NCBI GenBank assembly: GCA_045657665.1
Contig: JAZOTN010000022.1
Location: 1-64,000 of the forward strand
Length of the DNA: 64,000 nucleotides
Reading direction: 5' to 3'
DNA from: RUG12461 sp045657665
Lineage (GTDB): Bacteria; Bacillota; Clostridia; Lachnospirales; Lachnospiraceae
Part shown: one piece after another, positions 33,013 through 42,314 of the stretch
Position numbering within the stretch: the stretch's first letter is position 1
Layout: every line of letters begins with the position of its first letter
Position numbers and translations under genes: made by a program
The notes under the pieces: model-generated
Seen by the model: only the letters and a program-made list of their open reading frames with translations
Database searches by the model: none
What the model was told of the DNA's origin: nothing

Positions 33013-35628
33013 ATGGCCTGTGACAGAAACAGAGCGAGCTACTCCTCCGGATACAGCTATTTCAGCGACGAGATGCTCAAGGAAACGGAGCTTCATCGTT
33101 ACATCATAGAGAATCTTGACCGTGCGATCAGAGAGAACTGGATCCAAGTCTATTATCAGCCGATCATACGGGCAGCCAACGGCAGGGTTTGTGATGACGA
33201 GGCCCTGGCGCGCTGGATCGATCCCGAAAAAGGGTTCCTGTCCCCGGGGGAGTTCATTCCCATTCTGGAAGATGCCGGTCTGATCTATAAGCTGGATCTT
33301 TTTGTCACGGAACAGGTTCTCAGCAAGATGAAGAAGACTAAGGAACTTGGCCAATATGTGGTTCCCAGCTCTGTGAATATCTCACGCTCTGACTTTGAGT
33401 CCTGCGATATCGTGGAGGAAATCCGCAAGCGTGTCGATGAGGCGGGGATCGACAGGAGTATGCTGACCATTGAGATCACGGAGAGTGTGGTCGGCAACGA
33501 TCTCACTTACATCCGTGAACAGGTGGAACGCTTCCATGATCTGGGCTTTAAGGTATGGATGGATGATTACGGGAGCGGTTATTCATCCCCGGATATCCTG
33601 CAGACCATCCCTTTCGATACGATCAAGCTGGATATGCAGTTCATCCGTCAATATGAAAAGAATAAGACCAGCGGCATCATCATCAGCGGACTGGTCAAGA
33701 TGGCCATCAGCCTCGGGATCGAAACGGTGGTGGAGGGTGTGGAAACTGAGGCACAGGTCGAGTTCCTCAAGGAGATCGGCTGTACCAAGCTGCAGGGCTT
33801 TTACTATTCCAAACCGATCCCCATGTCTGATTTGCTGAAGCGTTATGAGGAAGGAGCTCAGATCGGCTTTGAAAACCCTGCAGAAACGGAGTACTATGCC
33901 ACCATCGGCAAGGTCAATCTGTACGATATCTCTCTTGCAGTGAATGAGGATCAGGCGCTGCAGAATTACTTCAACACGATGCCTATGGCGATCCTGGAGC
34001 TGGGAGAGAAGGAATTCGCCATCACGAGGAGCAATCAGTCCTACCGTCGGTACATGAAGGAACATCTGGGGATAGAGGATGTGAATGTCACGGCGCAGAT
34101 CAGCGAGATGGAGTCGGGGCCGGCAGCCTCTCTTATGAAGAAAACGATCCAATGCGCCAGGGAGGGGCGTCAGGTACTTACGGATGAAGTGACGGCGGAT
34201 GGCAATATCAGCCATCTGCTCATCCGTCGCGTCGCTGTCAACCCTGTCCAAAAGCGGGCAGCACTGATCGTTATCGTGCTCGGCATGACGAACGGGCAGC
34301 TTGCCGACAGTCTGACCTATGCGCATGTGGCGCAGGCGCTGTCGGCCGACTATATCGATCTTTACTATGTGAATCTGGATAATGAACACTATATCGAATA
34401 CCTGCCCGATGCCGACAGCGGAGAAATGGCAGTAGAAAGGCGAGGAAAGGATTTCTTTGCCACGGTACTTGCAGATGCGGAAAAGTCTGTCTATGAGAGC
34501 GATATAGAGATGTACGTATCCTCATTTACCAGAGAGTATGTGACAAAGTCCATTGCGGAGCATGGTGCCTTTACGCTCACCTATCGGTGTATCACGGAAG
34601 GTAAGCCTGTCTACGTCCAGCTGAAGGCGATTCGCATCGGGACAGAGGGGAACCGCATCATCATCGGGATCAACAACGTGGATGTGCAGATTAAGCATAA
34701 GGAGGCGCTGGAGAGGATCAGAGAAGAGAGGCTCACCTATTCCCGGCTCAATGCGCTGATTGGGGATTATTACTTATTCTATACTGTGGATCCCGAGACC
34801 GGCAGCTACTACGAATACCATTCCTCGCAGAGAGCCGAAAGCCTTGGCGCCTCCCCTAAGGGAGAAGACTTCTTCGCAGATACCCTGGCGATCAACGAAC
34901 ATGTGATCTATCCCGATGACAGGGAATATTTCCGGGAGCATTTCAGCAGGCAGGCCATCCTTAATAAAGTCATGAACAACGAGATCTTTATGATGACATA
35001 CCGCCTGCTGTTTGGAGATGAGCCCCGATACGTCAACCTGCGGATCGCTATGGTGACGGAAGACGGTACCAGACAACTGATCGTTGGCTTAAACGATGTG
35101 GATGTCCAGATCCGGCGGGAACAGGAATATATTCACAACCTGTCTGCGGCGAGAGATCGTGCGAATATTGATGCCCAGACCGGAGTGAAGAACAGGCGGG
35201 CCTTTGTCTATATGGAGCAGCAGATGGATCAGCTGATCGAAAAGCACAGTGCCCCGGCTTTCTCTATCGTCACATTTGACATCGATCTGTCCGGTATGAC
35301 CGGTTTGAGCGATCAGGAAAAATCGACACTCATCACGGAGCAATGCATGAAGATCTGCAGGATCTACCGTCACAGTCCGGTCTATCGTCTGAGCGAAACC
35401 GGCTTTGCCGTCATATCCCGAGGGGAAGATTATACAAAGATTGATCATCTGATGGAAAAGCTGGCAGAGGAGAATAAGAAGCTGCACGCCGCAGGGCTTC
35501 CCTCGATCCATAGCGGCATGGCGAGATATCAGAGTGAACGATCCACCGAGGATCTTTACCTTAAGGCAAAGGAGAACATGGAAATCCTTCATCAGAACGT
35601 GATGAAGACAAGAGAGACAGACTCTTAA
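33013..35628 (+). CDS. EAL c-di-GMP phosphodiesterase part with PAS and degenerate GGDEF
   Basis: Same frame as the preceding fragment. The ATG at 33013 lacks an SD, so this half may be expressed only by readthrough. The EAL domain (about residues 20-275 of this piece) keeps the expected motifs: DDEALARW, SVNIS, EITES, MDDYGSGYSS, IKLDMQFI, VVEGVETEAQ and LQGFYYSKP, suggesting active c-di-GMP hydrolysis. Two or three PAS-like domains follow, then a C-terminal GGDEF-like domain whose signature is replaced (RLSETGFAVI), so it cannot be a cyclase. Followed after 10 bases by a FIST-GGDEF gene, probably co-transcribed. Confidence 0.85.
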   Translation: MACDRNRASYSSGYSYFSDEMLKETELHRYIIENLDRAIRENWIQVYYQPIIRAANGRVCDDEALARWIDPEKGFLSPGEFIPILEDAGLIYKLDLFVTEQVLSKMKKTKELGQYVVPSSVNISRSDFESCDIVEEIRKRVDEAGIDRSMLTIEITESVVGNDLTYIREQVERFHDLGFKVWMDDYGSGYSSPDILQTIPFDTIKLDMQFIRQYEKNKTSGIIISGLVKMAISLGIETVVEGVETEAQVEFLKEIGCTKLQGFYYSKPIPMSDLLKRYEEGAQIGFENPAETEYYATIGKVNLYDISLAVNEDQALQNYFNTMPMAILELGEKEFAITRSNQSYRRYMKEHLGIEDVNVTAQISEMESGPAASLMKKTIQCAREGRQVLTDEVTADGNISHLLIRRVAVNPVQKRAALIVIVLGMTNGQLADSLTYAHVAQALSADYIDLYYVNLDNEHYIEYLPDADSGEMAVERRGKDFFATVLADAEKSVYESDIEMYVSSFTREYVTKSIAEHGAFTLTYRCITEGKPVYVQLKAIRIGTEGNRIIIGINNVDVQIKHKEALERIREERLTYSRLNALIGDYYLFYTVDPETGSYYEYHSSQRAESLGASPKGEDFFADTLAINEHVIYPDDREYFREHFSRQAILNKVMNNEIFMMTYRLLFGDEPRYVNLRIAMVTEDGTRQLIVGLNDVDVQIRREQEYIHNLSAARDRANIDAQTGVKNRRAFVYMEQQMDQLIEKHSAPAFSIVTFDIDLSGMTGLSDQEKSTLITEQCMKICRIYRHSPVYRLSETGFAVISRGEDYTKIDHLMEKLAEENKKLHAAGLPSIHSGMARYQSERSTEDLYLKAKENMEILHQNVMKTRETDS

Positions 35629-35638
35629 AGGAGCGGAT

Positions 35639-37399
35639 ATGAAACAGATACAGTTAGCTTTCAGGGATCAGGAGACGCTTGAAAAGGTTCTGGCGGAGTT
35701 GAGAACCTGTTATGACGAACATTCCTACCACGGAATGCTCCTTCACATCTATACCGAGGTGATCGAGCGGGAGCAGATCGAAAGGGCGCTTAAAAGGATC
35801 GAAGAGGTCCTGCCGGAGGCTCTCTATGTTGGCTGCTCCTCCAACGGAAATATCCAAAATGGCAACTTTCTTGGAGATTCCTTTCTATTGACCGGTACGT
35901 TCTTTGAGAAGGAGTCCACCAGAGTAAACATCCTGCAGTACCGGCTCACCGAAGAAACCCAGGAAGAGGTGTCACGCGCGCTGGTGCAGGCGGTGGATGA
36001 GAATCCGTGGGTGAAGGGGGTGGAATTCCTGCTCACGATACGCGGAATGTCCTTAACTGGCCTGTGTGATGGAATATCAAAGGTCAGAAAGGATGTTCAG
36101 ATCTTTGGGGGCGGCGCCTTCAGCGGAGATATCAATGCCAATGAGGCATGCGTCTTTTCCAAAGAAGGGGGTTATCAGGAGAAAGGAATCGTATTCGTGC
36201 TCATGGGAGGCGAGGATCTCCATATCACGTCCTCCTATGTCTGCGGATGGAAGCCGCTTGGCTCCTTCCTCCGTATTACATCGGCGGAGAGATCGATCCT
36301 GAAGGAGCTTAACGGACAGCCCGCCTATGACACTTACTATAAATATCTCCATATTAAGAACGACAAGAACTTCTTCTATCACACGCTGGAATTCCCTTTT
36401 CTGTATCGGGACAAGGGGATCGACATTATGAGAGCCCCGACCGCCTGTACGCCTGAGGGATACCTTGTCATGACCTCGGACATGGTGCCGGATACCATGG
36501 CGAGACTTGCCTATGGGGATCCCTGGACGATACTGGAGTCCGCCAAGGAATTTGCGGAGCTTTTATCTGGTTTCTCGCCCGAGTGCATCGCTGTTTTCTC
36601 ATGTGCCGGAAGAAGAACCTTCTGGGGTAATGAGGGAGTGGGAAAGGAGACGGAGTTTTATCAGAAGCTGGCTCCAACCTCCGGGTTCTATACCTCCAGT
36701 GAGTTTATACGTCATGGGGATTACGTGATCCAGCACAATGTGACGCAGGTTGTCGCAGCGTTCCGGGAGGGTGAGCCGGAGAAAATCGAACCGCTATTGA
36801 TTCCCTCCGATGACAAATCATTTGAGGGCAAGGTGCCCATGGTCAGTCGTATGGCTGCGTTTATCAAGGTGACCATGGAGGAGCTTGAGGAAGCGAATGC
36901 CAGATACAGCAGAATGGCTATTACAGACGGACTGACGGGTCTCTTAAACCGGGCGGAGATTCAGCGGATCATCACGGAAATGGTCGAGAGCCGTCTATTC
37001 GAAGACATTTATCTTATCATGATGGATCTTGACAATTTCAAGCATGTGAATGATCAGTACGGCCACAAGGAAGGCGATAATGTATTGATTCGCTTGTCGG
37101 GTATGATGAGAGAGGTGGTCGTGGATCTGGGAGATAACTGCTTCTGCGGACGGTGGGGCGGTGAAGAATTCATGATCCTGGTCCATTCCATTGGAGAAAG
37201 CAAGGTACTCCGGCACGCCGAGCGAATCTGCAAAACCATGGAAAAAATCCGCTTTGAAAAAGCCGGCAGAGTCACCGTGAGTATCGGTGTGGTGAAGACC
37301 CTCCCCGATGAATCTGCGGATCAGGCATGCTCAAGAGTGGATGCAACACTCTATGAGGCGAAGAATAACGGAAAGAATCAGGTGGTGTTCCATCACTGA
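35639..37399 (+). CDS. FIST-sensor diguanylate cyclase
   Basis: 586 residues, SD AAAGGAG. The N-terminal two thirds match the FIST_N and FIST_C sensor domains (YVGCSSNGNI, FGGGAFSGD, PLGSFLRITSA, IAVFSCAGRRTF), thought to bind small ligands such as amino acids. The C-terminal GGDEF domain is intact (DGLTGLLNR, DLDNFKHVNDQYGHKEGD, RWGGEEFMI), so it should make c-di-GMP. No RxxD inhibitory site precedes GGEEF. No membrane segment: cytoplasmic. It follows the EAL protein gene, giving an opposing-activity pair. Confidence 0.93.
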   Translation: MKQIQLAFRDQETLEKVLAELRTCYDEHSYHGMLLHIYTEVIEREQIERALKRIEEVLPEALYVGCSSNGNIQNGNFLGDSFLLTGTFFEKESTRVNILQYRLTEETQEEVSRALVQAVDENPWVKGVEFLLTIRGMSLTGLCDGISKVRKDVQIFGGGAFSGDINANEACVFSKEGGYQEKGIVFVLMGGEDLHITSSYVCGWKPLGSFLRITSAERSILKELNGQPAYDTYYKYLHIKNDKNFFYHTLEFPFLYRDKGIDIMRAPTACTPEGYLVMTSDMVPDTMARLAYGDPWTILESAKEFAELLSGFSPECIAVFSCAGRRTFWGNEGVGKETEFYQKLAPTSGFYTSSEFIRHGDYVIQHNVTQVVAAFREGEPEKIEPLLIPSDDKSFEGKVPMVSRMAAFIKVTMEELEEANARYSRMAITDGLTGLLNRAEIQRIITEMVESRLFEDIYLIMMDLDNFKHVNDQYGHKEGDNVLIRLSGMMREVVVDLGDNCFCGRWGGEEFMILVHSIGESKVLRHAERICKTMEKIRFEKAGRVTVSIGVVKTLPDESADQACSRVDATLYEAKNNGKNQVVFHH

Positions 37400-37445
37400 G
37401 GAGAGTATCATCATAGCGAGAAAACGCCAGATTTCCAAGTAGGTA

Positions 37446-37473
37446 TTGCAAAATCTACATATATTGATATAAT
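37446..37473 (+). promoter_or_regulatory. Predicted promoter upstream of the integrase
   Basis: TTGCAA (37446-37451), 16-base spacer, TATAAT (37468-37473) with TGA before the -10. The next coding sequence starts about 280 bases downstream, leaving a long leader with a hairpin at 37647-37672. Confidence 0.5.
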
Positions 37474-37646
37474 AGTGGTGAAAGGTCGGTCATCTAACAT
37501 CTTTTCAAAGACCAGTGGTTGATAAGATTTGATGAAAATCTAAACGATAGCGGCTTGCTTATGGAATTCGGCTGAGCGGTTATAATCATTGCCAATCCAA
37601 ATTTTCACGAAAGAGTACTTTTGTGACTATTTGGGTTGTTTTTTTT

Positions 37647-37672
37647 CACCCTGTTACAAAAGTGACAGGGTG
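37647..37672 (+). terminator. Hairpin in the integrase leader
   Basis: Perfect 8-bp stem CACCCTGT (37647-37654) with ACAGGGTG (37665-37672), followed by TTTAATTT and preceded by eight Ts. Possible weak terminator or attenuator. Confidence 0.5.
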
Positions 37673-37753
37673 TTTAATTTGGATAGCAGACTATCATCCA
37701 CACAATTTCATAAGAATTTATCTTCAAAATCATCTTTAACTTATGCTGAGTAC

Positions 37754-37927
37754 ATGTTATTATTTGGTCGTGATTCTGAAACCGCCGGATTTGAAAACAT
37801 GATTTCAGCGGCAAAGAAAGAGTATGTCAAGAAACGACATACACGATCCATATCCCAAATGACTAATGCTACGGGATACAAAAAAACAAATGGAAAACTT
37901 ATATTGGACCAGAGAGAAAGGAGATAA
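37754..37927 (+). pseudogene. N-terminal fragment of the tyrosine recombinase (other frame)
   Basis: From the ATG at 37754 the frame reads MLLFGRDSETAGFENMI...SISQMTNATGYKK, which looks like the N-terminal arm of Tn1549/Lachnospiraceae-type integrases, then goes out of frame and stops at 37925-37927. In the next frame from about 37894 the expected continuation KTYIGPERKEI leads straight into the integrase body. A 1-base loss in the A-tract (37880-37886 or 37894-37897) explains the break. The A7 run at 37880 is also a possible -1 slippage site. Confidence 0.65.
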
Positions 37928-37974
37928 TTAAGAAAACAGAAGACGAAATCTACGAAGCACTTTTCAATTATTAT

Positions 37975-38958
37975 GTGGCCTTGGATAACAGGACAAAAAC
38001 CTTTGAGGATGTCTTTAACCTGTTGGTTGATTACAAAAGGGATTGTCTTGGACGCAATCCTAATACAATCAGCGAAGATATCCGGTACTTTGGTTTTATA
38101 AGCGATGAGATAAAGCAAAAGCTGATATCCGATGTTACGGATGAAGATATCAGAAAATGGCTCATTAAATATTATCTTCCAAAAAACCCGAAGGAAACTG
38201 CTTTTAAGAAGCTTGTTCAGCTATTGGGGCAGGTTTTTGAATTTGGCATTAAACGGAAGCTTTGTTATGATAACCCCGTCAAGTACATTTCCATTGGGGA
38301 TTATTTAAGGCAATGCGATTGTACTCAAAAAAGCAATGAACAAAAAGAGTTTTGTAAGGAAGAGTTGTTGCTTATTAAACAGGATGTTTTGCAAGAGATC
38401 AATAGACCTCGGGCAATTATGACTCTGCTCGCAATAGAAACAGGAATGAGGGCTGGTGAACTTGCCGCTTTACACAAAAGCGATATAGGAGACGATTATA
38501 TCCATGTTCACAGGCAGCAAATCCGGGGTAAGAGTGAAATATCGGGCAAAGAGTTCCTTTTTGAAGTGCCCTATACAAAGGATGAGCGCTTACATCCACA
38601 TGATGGCCGTTATATTCCCATAACACAGGAATGTAGAGTTGTATTAGATTATGCGAATAAAATTGAAGGTGAATCGGAATACTTATTTCATGAGAGAAAT
38701 AGTAGTTCCATGATCTCAAAAGACTCATATGAGTATAATCTAAGAAGACGTTGTAAGCGGCTTGGCACTTTACCCAAAAACAATCATGCTTTTAGAATCG
38801 CTTTTAATTCAAGGTTGATAGAATTGGGATTCAGTGCATCGGACAGAGCATTGATTCTGGGACATGAGGTTCAAACAAACGAGACTCACTATTCTCTTAC
38901 GGATAAAAGGCGGCTGGATATGATCAAAGATCGCCTGATATGCAAAGAGGAGCCCTGA
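37975..38958 (+). CDS. Tyrosine recombinase / integrase body
   Basis: About 327 residues from a GTG at 37975; the frame is actually open from 37867. N-terminal SAM-like core-binding domain (NTISEDIRYFGFISDEI, KLVQLLGQVFEFGI), then the catalytic domain with ETGMRAGELAAL (first Arg), YTKDERLHPHDGRYIPIT, NNHAFRIAFNSRL (His-x-x-Arg, here HAFR), ILGHEVQTNETHYS (His and nucleophile Tyr). All catalytic residues look present. It ends 14 bases from the 3-prime end of tRNA-Arg, a classic attachment position. The N-terminus is separated by a frameshift, so activity is doubtful unless slippage occurs. Confidence 0.88.
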   Translation: MALDNRTKTFEDVFNLLVDYKRDCLGRNPNTISEDIRYFGFISDEIKQKLISDVTDEDIRKWLIKYYLPKNPKETAFKKLVQLLGQVFEFGIKRKLCYDNPVKYISIGDYLRQCDCTQKSNEQKEFCKEELLLIKQDVLQEINRPRAIMTLLAIETGMRAGELAALHKSDIGDDYIHVHRQQIRGKSEISGKEFLFEVPYTKDERLHPHDGRYIPITQECRVVLDYANKIEGESEYLFHERNSSSMISKDSYEYNLRRRCKRLGTLPKNNHAFRIAFNSRLIELGFSASDRALILGHEVQTNETHYSLTDKRRLDMIKDRLICKEEP

Positions 38959-38968
38959 CCGGCTCCTC
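38947..38968 (-). terminator. Terminator of tRNA-Arg, inside the integrase 3-prime end
   Basis: Perfect 8-bp stem GAGGAGCC (38947-38954) with GGCTCCTC (38961-38968). Read on the minus strand it follows the tRNA by 4 bases and is followed by TTTGC. The integrase stop codon lies in its loop. Confidence 0.65.
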
Positions 38969-38972
38969 AAAG

Positions 38973-39046
38973 CGTCCACGAGAGGATTCGAACCTCCGAC
39001 CTACCGCTTAGGAGGCGGTCGCTCTATCCTGCTGAGCTACGTAGAC
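38973..39046 (-). tRNA. tRNA-Arg (anticodon CCT)
   Basis: 74-base cloverleaf: acceptor GTCTACG/CGTGGAC, D-arm GCTC/GAGC, anticodon stem ACCGC/GCGGT with loop CTCCTAA (anticodon CCT, decoding AGG), T-arm GGAGG TTCGAAT CCTCT. No encoded CCA. Its 3-prime end faces the integrase, so it is the likely attachment site of the accessory element. Confidence 0.97.
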
Positions 39047-39091
39047 ATGCAATCATTATAACTCTATACCGCAAAAAAAGCACGCAATTCC

Positions 39092-39970
39092 TTAATCCAT
39101 GAAATTCAGCTTTCCCTGCAGCCAGATTGTTCCCTTAAAACGCCGTCCTACCGCCGGTTCTCCCATAAGATCCTTCCGGTTGATGCAGACATCAAAGACC
39201 ATTTCATTGCAGCTGAGGGTCAGAATATAAAGTTCCTCCAGCGTTTCCTTATTCGGTAGCATCGTAAAATCCACGATCTCACCGATCACCTGATACTGAT
39301 CCGACTCAATCCCATACGGCATAAAGCTCGTTTCAACGATACTGAGGACATCCTCATCCATCACCCGGTTCGAAAGCATGGAATAGGTATCGATATCCTC
39401 CAGTGTCAGACTTTCCATCGCTTCTTCATCTCCGGCAAGCGCCGCTGCCATCAGGGAATTCCGCTGCTGTACCTGCGCCGGAGTTTCCACTTTTTTCTTC
39501 TGCTTTGCGATAGGCATGATGATACGCCCGTCCGTAGAAAGACCGGAGAGTGTCACAGTGGCTTTGCTGAGGCATGTTTCATCATGATACATTTCATTCA
39601 TGTATTCAACGCCATTCTGGATATAAAAGATCAACGAAACACCAATCCGTACATCATCACAGATCCCTGCATAGGATTCTGTTCCGGTATGACGTTCCAC
39701 CGTCACCTTTTCTTCGGTGGTAACACTGTTTCCGGTAAAATACGGATAATAGTAATCTATTTCGAATTCTTCCTCATCCACAAACTGGCCGATGATACGA
39801 ATCCCGAACCCGTGACCGTATTCTTTTGTCATTTCCGCGATCTCGTTTCCCTTTTCATCACGCGCGGTCTGAAGACGGTTCGGATTCTCAATAACGTTAT
39901 CCAGAACCTGATCCAGCTCTTTTGTAGTCGCCAGGTCATGAAAACCGATCGCTCTTAAATAGTGATGCAA
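39092..39970 (-). CDS. DUF3881-family protein
   Basis: 292 residues from a TTG start at 39970 (AGGAG upstream; translation begins MHHYLRAIGF, as I recall for the family). Soluble and acidic. YYYPYFTGN and DDVRIGVSLIFYIQN are notable blocks. The family is conserved in Lachnospiraceae near parAB/DUF4446 and has no known function. It starts 12 bases after the DUF4446 gene. Confidence 0.82.
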   Translation of the reverse strand: MHHYLRAIGFHDLATTKELDQVLDNVIENPNRLQTARDEKGNEIAEMTKEYGHGFGIRIIGQFVDEEEFEIDYYYPYFTGNSVTTEEKVTVERHTGTESYAGICDDVRIGVSLIFYIQNGVEYMNEMYHDETCLSKATVTLSGLSTDGRIIMPIAKQKKKVETPAQVQQRNSLMAAALAGDEEAMESLTLEDIDTYSMLSNRVMDEDVLSIVETSFMPYGIESDQYQVIGEIVDFTMLPNKETLEELYILTLSCNEMVFDVCINRKDLMGEPAVGRRFKGTIWLQGKLNFMD

Positions 39971-39982
39971 TACTGACTCCTT

Positions 39983-40510
39983 TTATTCTCCGGCAAGAGG
40001 CTGTTTCGATGCAAGCGCCATATCCAAAGCTTTTTTCTCATCATCCGAAAGGACGATAATGGAATTTCCGGCAATGATCTCTTTGATATAAGTATAACAC
40101 CCTTCCCGTGTATGCATAGCATTAATGATAAAACCGTCGTCTTTTTCATTTAACAAAGCAACGGAAAAACTCAGTTTTCCGCCCATTTCGGAAAACGCAT
40201 CATATTTCACCAACCCTGTTTTCTGGAACACAAACTGGTTATTTTCATATAGATGTTTGATATTTCTCTGATTCTTTTTGTTCGCGGAGATCAGGGCATC
40301 CACCTGATCAAGACGTTTGATCAGCGTGTTCTCCAGAGACTTTGCATCGTTTCCTTCCATAAAGATACGGTACCGTCTCTCGAGGCGTTTTAAGCGAACC
40401 GCACAGACGATCGAGATGATGAGCAAAACCACCGCAATTACGATCAAAGCAGCGATCACGATCAACGCGATATCCAGATCTATTCCAAGTTTATCGGCTA
40501 TACCGAACAT
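39983..40510 (-). CDS. DUF4446-family membrane protein
   Basis: 175 residues. One long N-terminal membrane segment (DIALIVIAALIVIAVVLLII), a basic coiled-coil linker and a C-terminal domain with KYDAFSEMGGKLSFSVALLN, characteristic of DUF4446, which is usually encoded next to parB in Clostridia. Function unknown. Confidence 0.88.
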   Translation of the reverse strand: MFGIADKLGIDLDIALIVIAALIVIAVVLLIISIVCAVRLKRLERRYRIFMEGNDAKSLENTLIKRLDQVDALISANKKNQRNIKHLYENNQFVFQKTGLVKYDAFSEMGGKLSFSVALLNEKDDGFIINAMHTREGCYTYIKEIIAGNSIIVLSDDEKKALDMALASKQPLAGE

Positions 40511-40567
40511 ATGTTTACCTGCCTTCTGTTTTATGTTTAATTTTGGAAACGCTGATTTATCAGTGTT

Positions 40568-41470
40568 TCATTTGATTTTATAGAACTGTTCCAACAGGTG
40601 ATCAAGCTCTTCCTGAGAATAATACTCAATCTCGATCCTGCCGCTTTTTTCATTCTTTCGATTGATCGTCACCTTTGTTCCGAAAAGGCGTTTCAATTTT
40701 TCTTCCTGCTCTGCATAAACCGCATCCAGCTGTTCATTGTCTGCCTTCTTTTCACGAGATGTGATGGTTTCCTTCTGAGACTGCAGTTTTTTCACAAGTT
40801 TTTCTGTATCGCGTACGCTTAAGGATCCATCGTATACCTGCTGAGCAACTTCGAACTGCTTGTCCGGTTCCGTAATTCCAAGCAGCGCCCTGGCATGTCC
40901 TGTGGAGAGCATTTCATCCACCACCATTCTGCGCACACGTTCATCCAGCTTCAAAAGACGAAGGGAATTCGTTACTGCCGTACGGCTCTTGCTGACTACT
41001 TCGGCAAGTTTATCCTGCGTCCAATCGTGATCGGAAAGAAGCTTCTGATATGCCTCCGCCTGTTCGATCGGGTTGATATCCTCTCTTTGGATATTATCGA
41101 TCAAAGCCCATTCCGCAACCTGCTGTTCGTTCAGATCTTTCTTGACAATGACAGGAATTTTCTTAAGTCCCGCCATCTTGCTTGCTCTCCACCTGCGCTC
41201 TCCGCCGATGATCATATAATAGTCTTTTTTATCAAGAACCAACGGTGGATTCATAATCCCATGCTGTTTGATGGACTCGGACAACTCGATCAGCTTATCC
41301 TCATCAAAGTTTTTACGCGGCTGATCCGGATTCGGTTCGATCTTATTAATATCAACCAGAATGATATCCTTATCGTCTGTTTCTTTTTTTGTTTTCGCTC
41401 CGGCGGATGATGTCTTTGCCGGAATCAGGGAGTCAAGTCCTTTTCCAAGACCTCCTTTTTTTGCTGCCAT
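40568..41470 (-). CDS. parB: Chromosome partitioning protein ParB/Spo0J
   Basis: 300 residues from the ATG at 41470 (AAAGGA upstream). The N-terminus MAAKKGGLGKGLDSLI is typical. The CTPase/ParB-N domain shows NPDQPRKNF and GGERRWRASKMAGL (the GERR CTP-binding box); the HTH has SRTAVTNSLRLL and TGHARALLG; a basic C-terminal dimer domain follows. It binds parS (exact sites at 42486 and 42556), loads SMC and organises the origin. Starts 1 base after parA. Confidence 0.97.
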   Translation of the reverse strand: MAAKKGGLGKGLDSLIPAKTSSAGAKTKKETDDKDIILVDINKIEPNPDQPRKNFDEDKLIELSESIKQHGIMNPPLVLDKKDYYMIIGGERRWRASKMAGLKKIPVIVKKDLNEQQVAEWALIDNIQREDINPIEQAEAYQKLLSDHDWTQDKLAEVVSKSRTAVTNSLRLLKLDERVRRMVVDEMLSTGHARALLGITEPDKQFEVAQQVYDGSLSVRDTEKLVKKLQSQKETITSREKKADNEQLDAVYAEQEEKLKRLFGTKVTINRKNEKSGRIEIEYYSQEELDHLLEQFYKIK

Positions 41471-41471
41471 A

Positions 41472-42239
41472 TCAGATATCCTTTCTTGCAATGATCTCCT
41501 GCGCGAGGGAACGGTAGCTCTTGGCACCGCTCGAATTTGTGTCATATAATTCGATAGGAAGTCCGTGTGAAGGAGCTTCTGCAAGACGAATGTTACGCGG
41601 GATCACAGTCTCATAAATCTTCGCTTTTAAATTGTCACGTACATTCTCCACTACCTGCTGAGAGAGATTCGTACGTCCGTCATACATTGTAAAGACAACT
41701 CCTTCTATGACAAGATCATCATTCAGACGTTCCTGTACCAGATTGATCGTATGCATCAGCTGGGAAAGACCCTCGAGTGCATAATACTCACACTGGATCG
41801 GAACCAGGATCGTGTCGGCCGTTGTCATCGCATTGATCGTCAGCATGTTTAAGGAAGGCGGACAATCGATGATCACAAAGTCATACTCATCACGGATCTC
41901 TTTCACGGCTTTTCGGAGAACATATTCTTTCTCATCTACATCCAGGAGTTCGATCTCCGCTCCCGCGAGATTAACGTTGGATGGCATGAGGGAAAGGTCT
42001 TTGATCTCAGTTGTGACAATACACCCATCCACATCACATTCACCAAGCATGAGTTCATACACGGAATTCTCTACTTCATCTTTATCTATTCCGAGACCGC
42101 TTGTCGCATTTCCCTGGGGATCCAGATCGATTACCAGAACTTTCTTGTTTGCTTCCGCCAGACATGCGGAAAGGTTGATGGCTGTTGTGGTTTTTCCCAC
42201 TCCGCCTTTTTGATTTGCAATCGCTATGATTCTGCTCAT
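41472..42239 (-). CDS. parA: Chromosome partitioning ATPase ParA/Soj
   Basis: 255 residues. Deviant Walker A (NQKGGVGKTTTAINL), Walker A-prime (VIDLDPQGNATSGL) and Walker B (VIIDCPPSLNMLTINA) are intact. It acts with ParB in origin segregation and, as Soj, in control of DnaA. SD AAGGAAAAG. Operon parA-parB, then DUF4446 and DUF3881. Confidence 0.97.
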   Translation of the reverse strand: MSRIIAIANQKGGVGKTTTAINLSACLAEANKKVLVIDLDPQGNATSGLGIDKDEVENSVYELMLGECDVDGCIVTTEIKDLSLMPSNVNLAGAEIELLDVDEKEYVLRKAVKEIRDEYDFVIIDCPPSLNMLTINAMTTADTILVPIQCEYYALEGLSQLMHTINLVQERLNDDLVIEGVVFTMYDGRTNLSQQVVENVRDNLKAKIYETVIPRNIRLAEAPSHGLPIELYDTNSSGAKSYRSLAQEIIARKDI

Positions 42240-42314
42240 ATTCTTTTCCTTGACTTCTCTTCTTTTTTGACTTACGGCAAACAGTATATCACGTTTTTCG
42301 GAAATGTTCTACTT

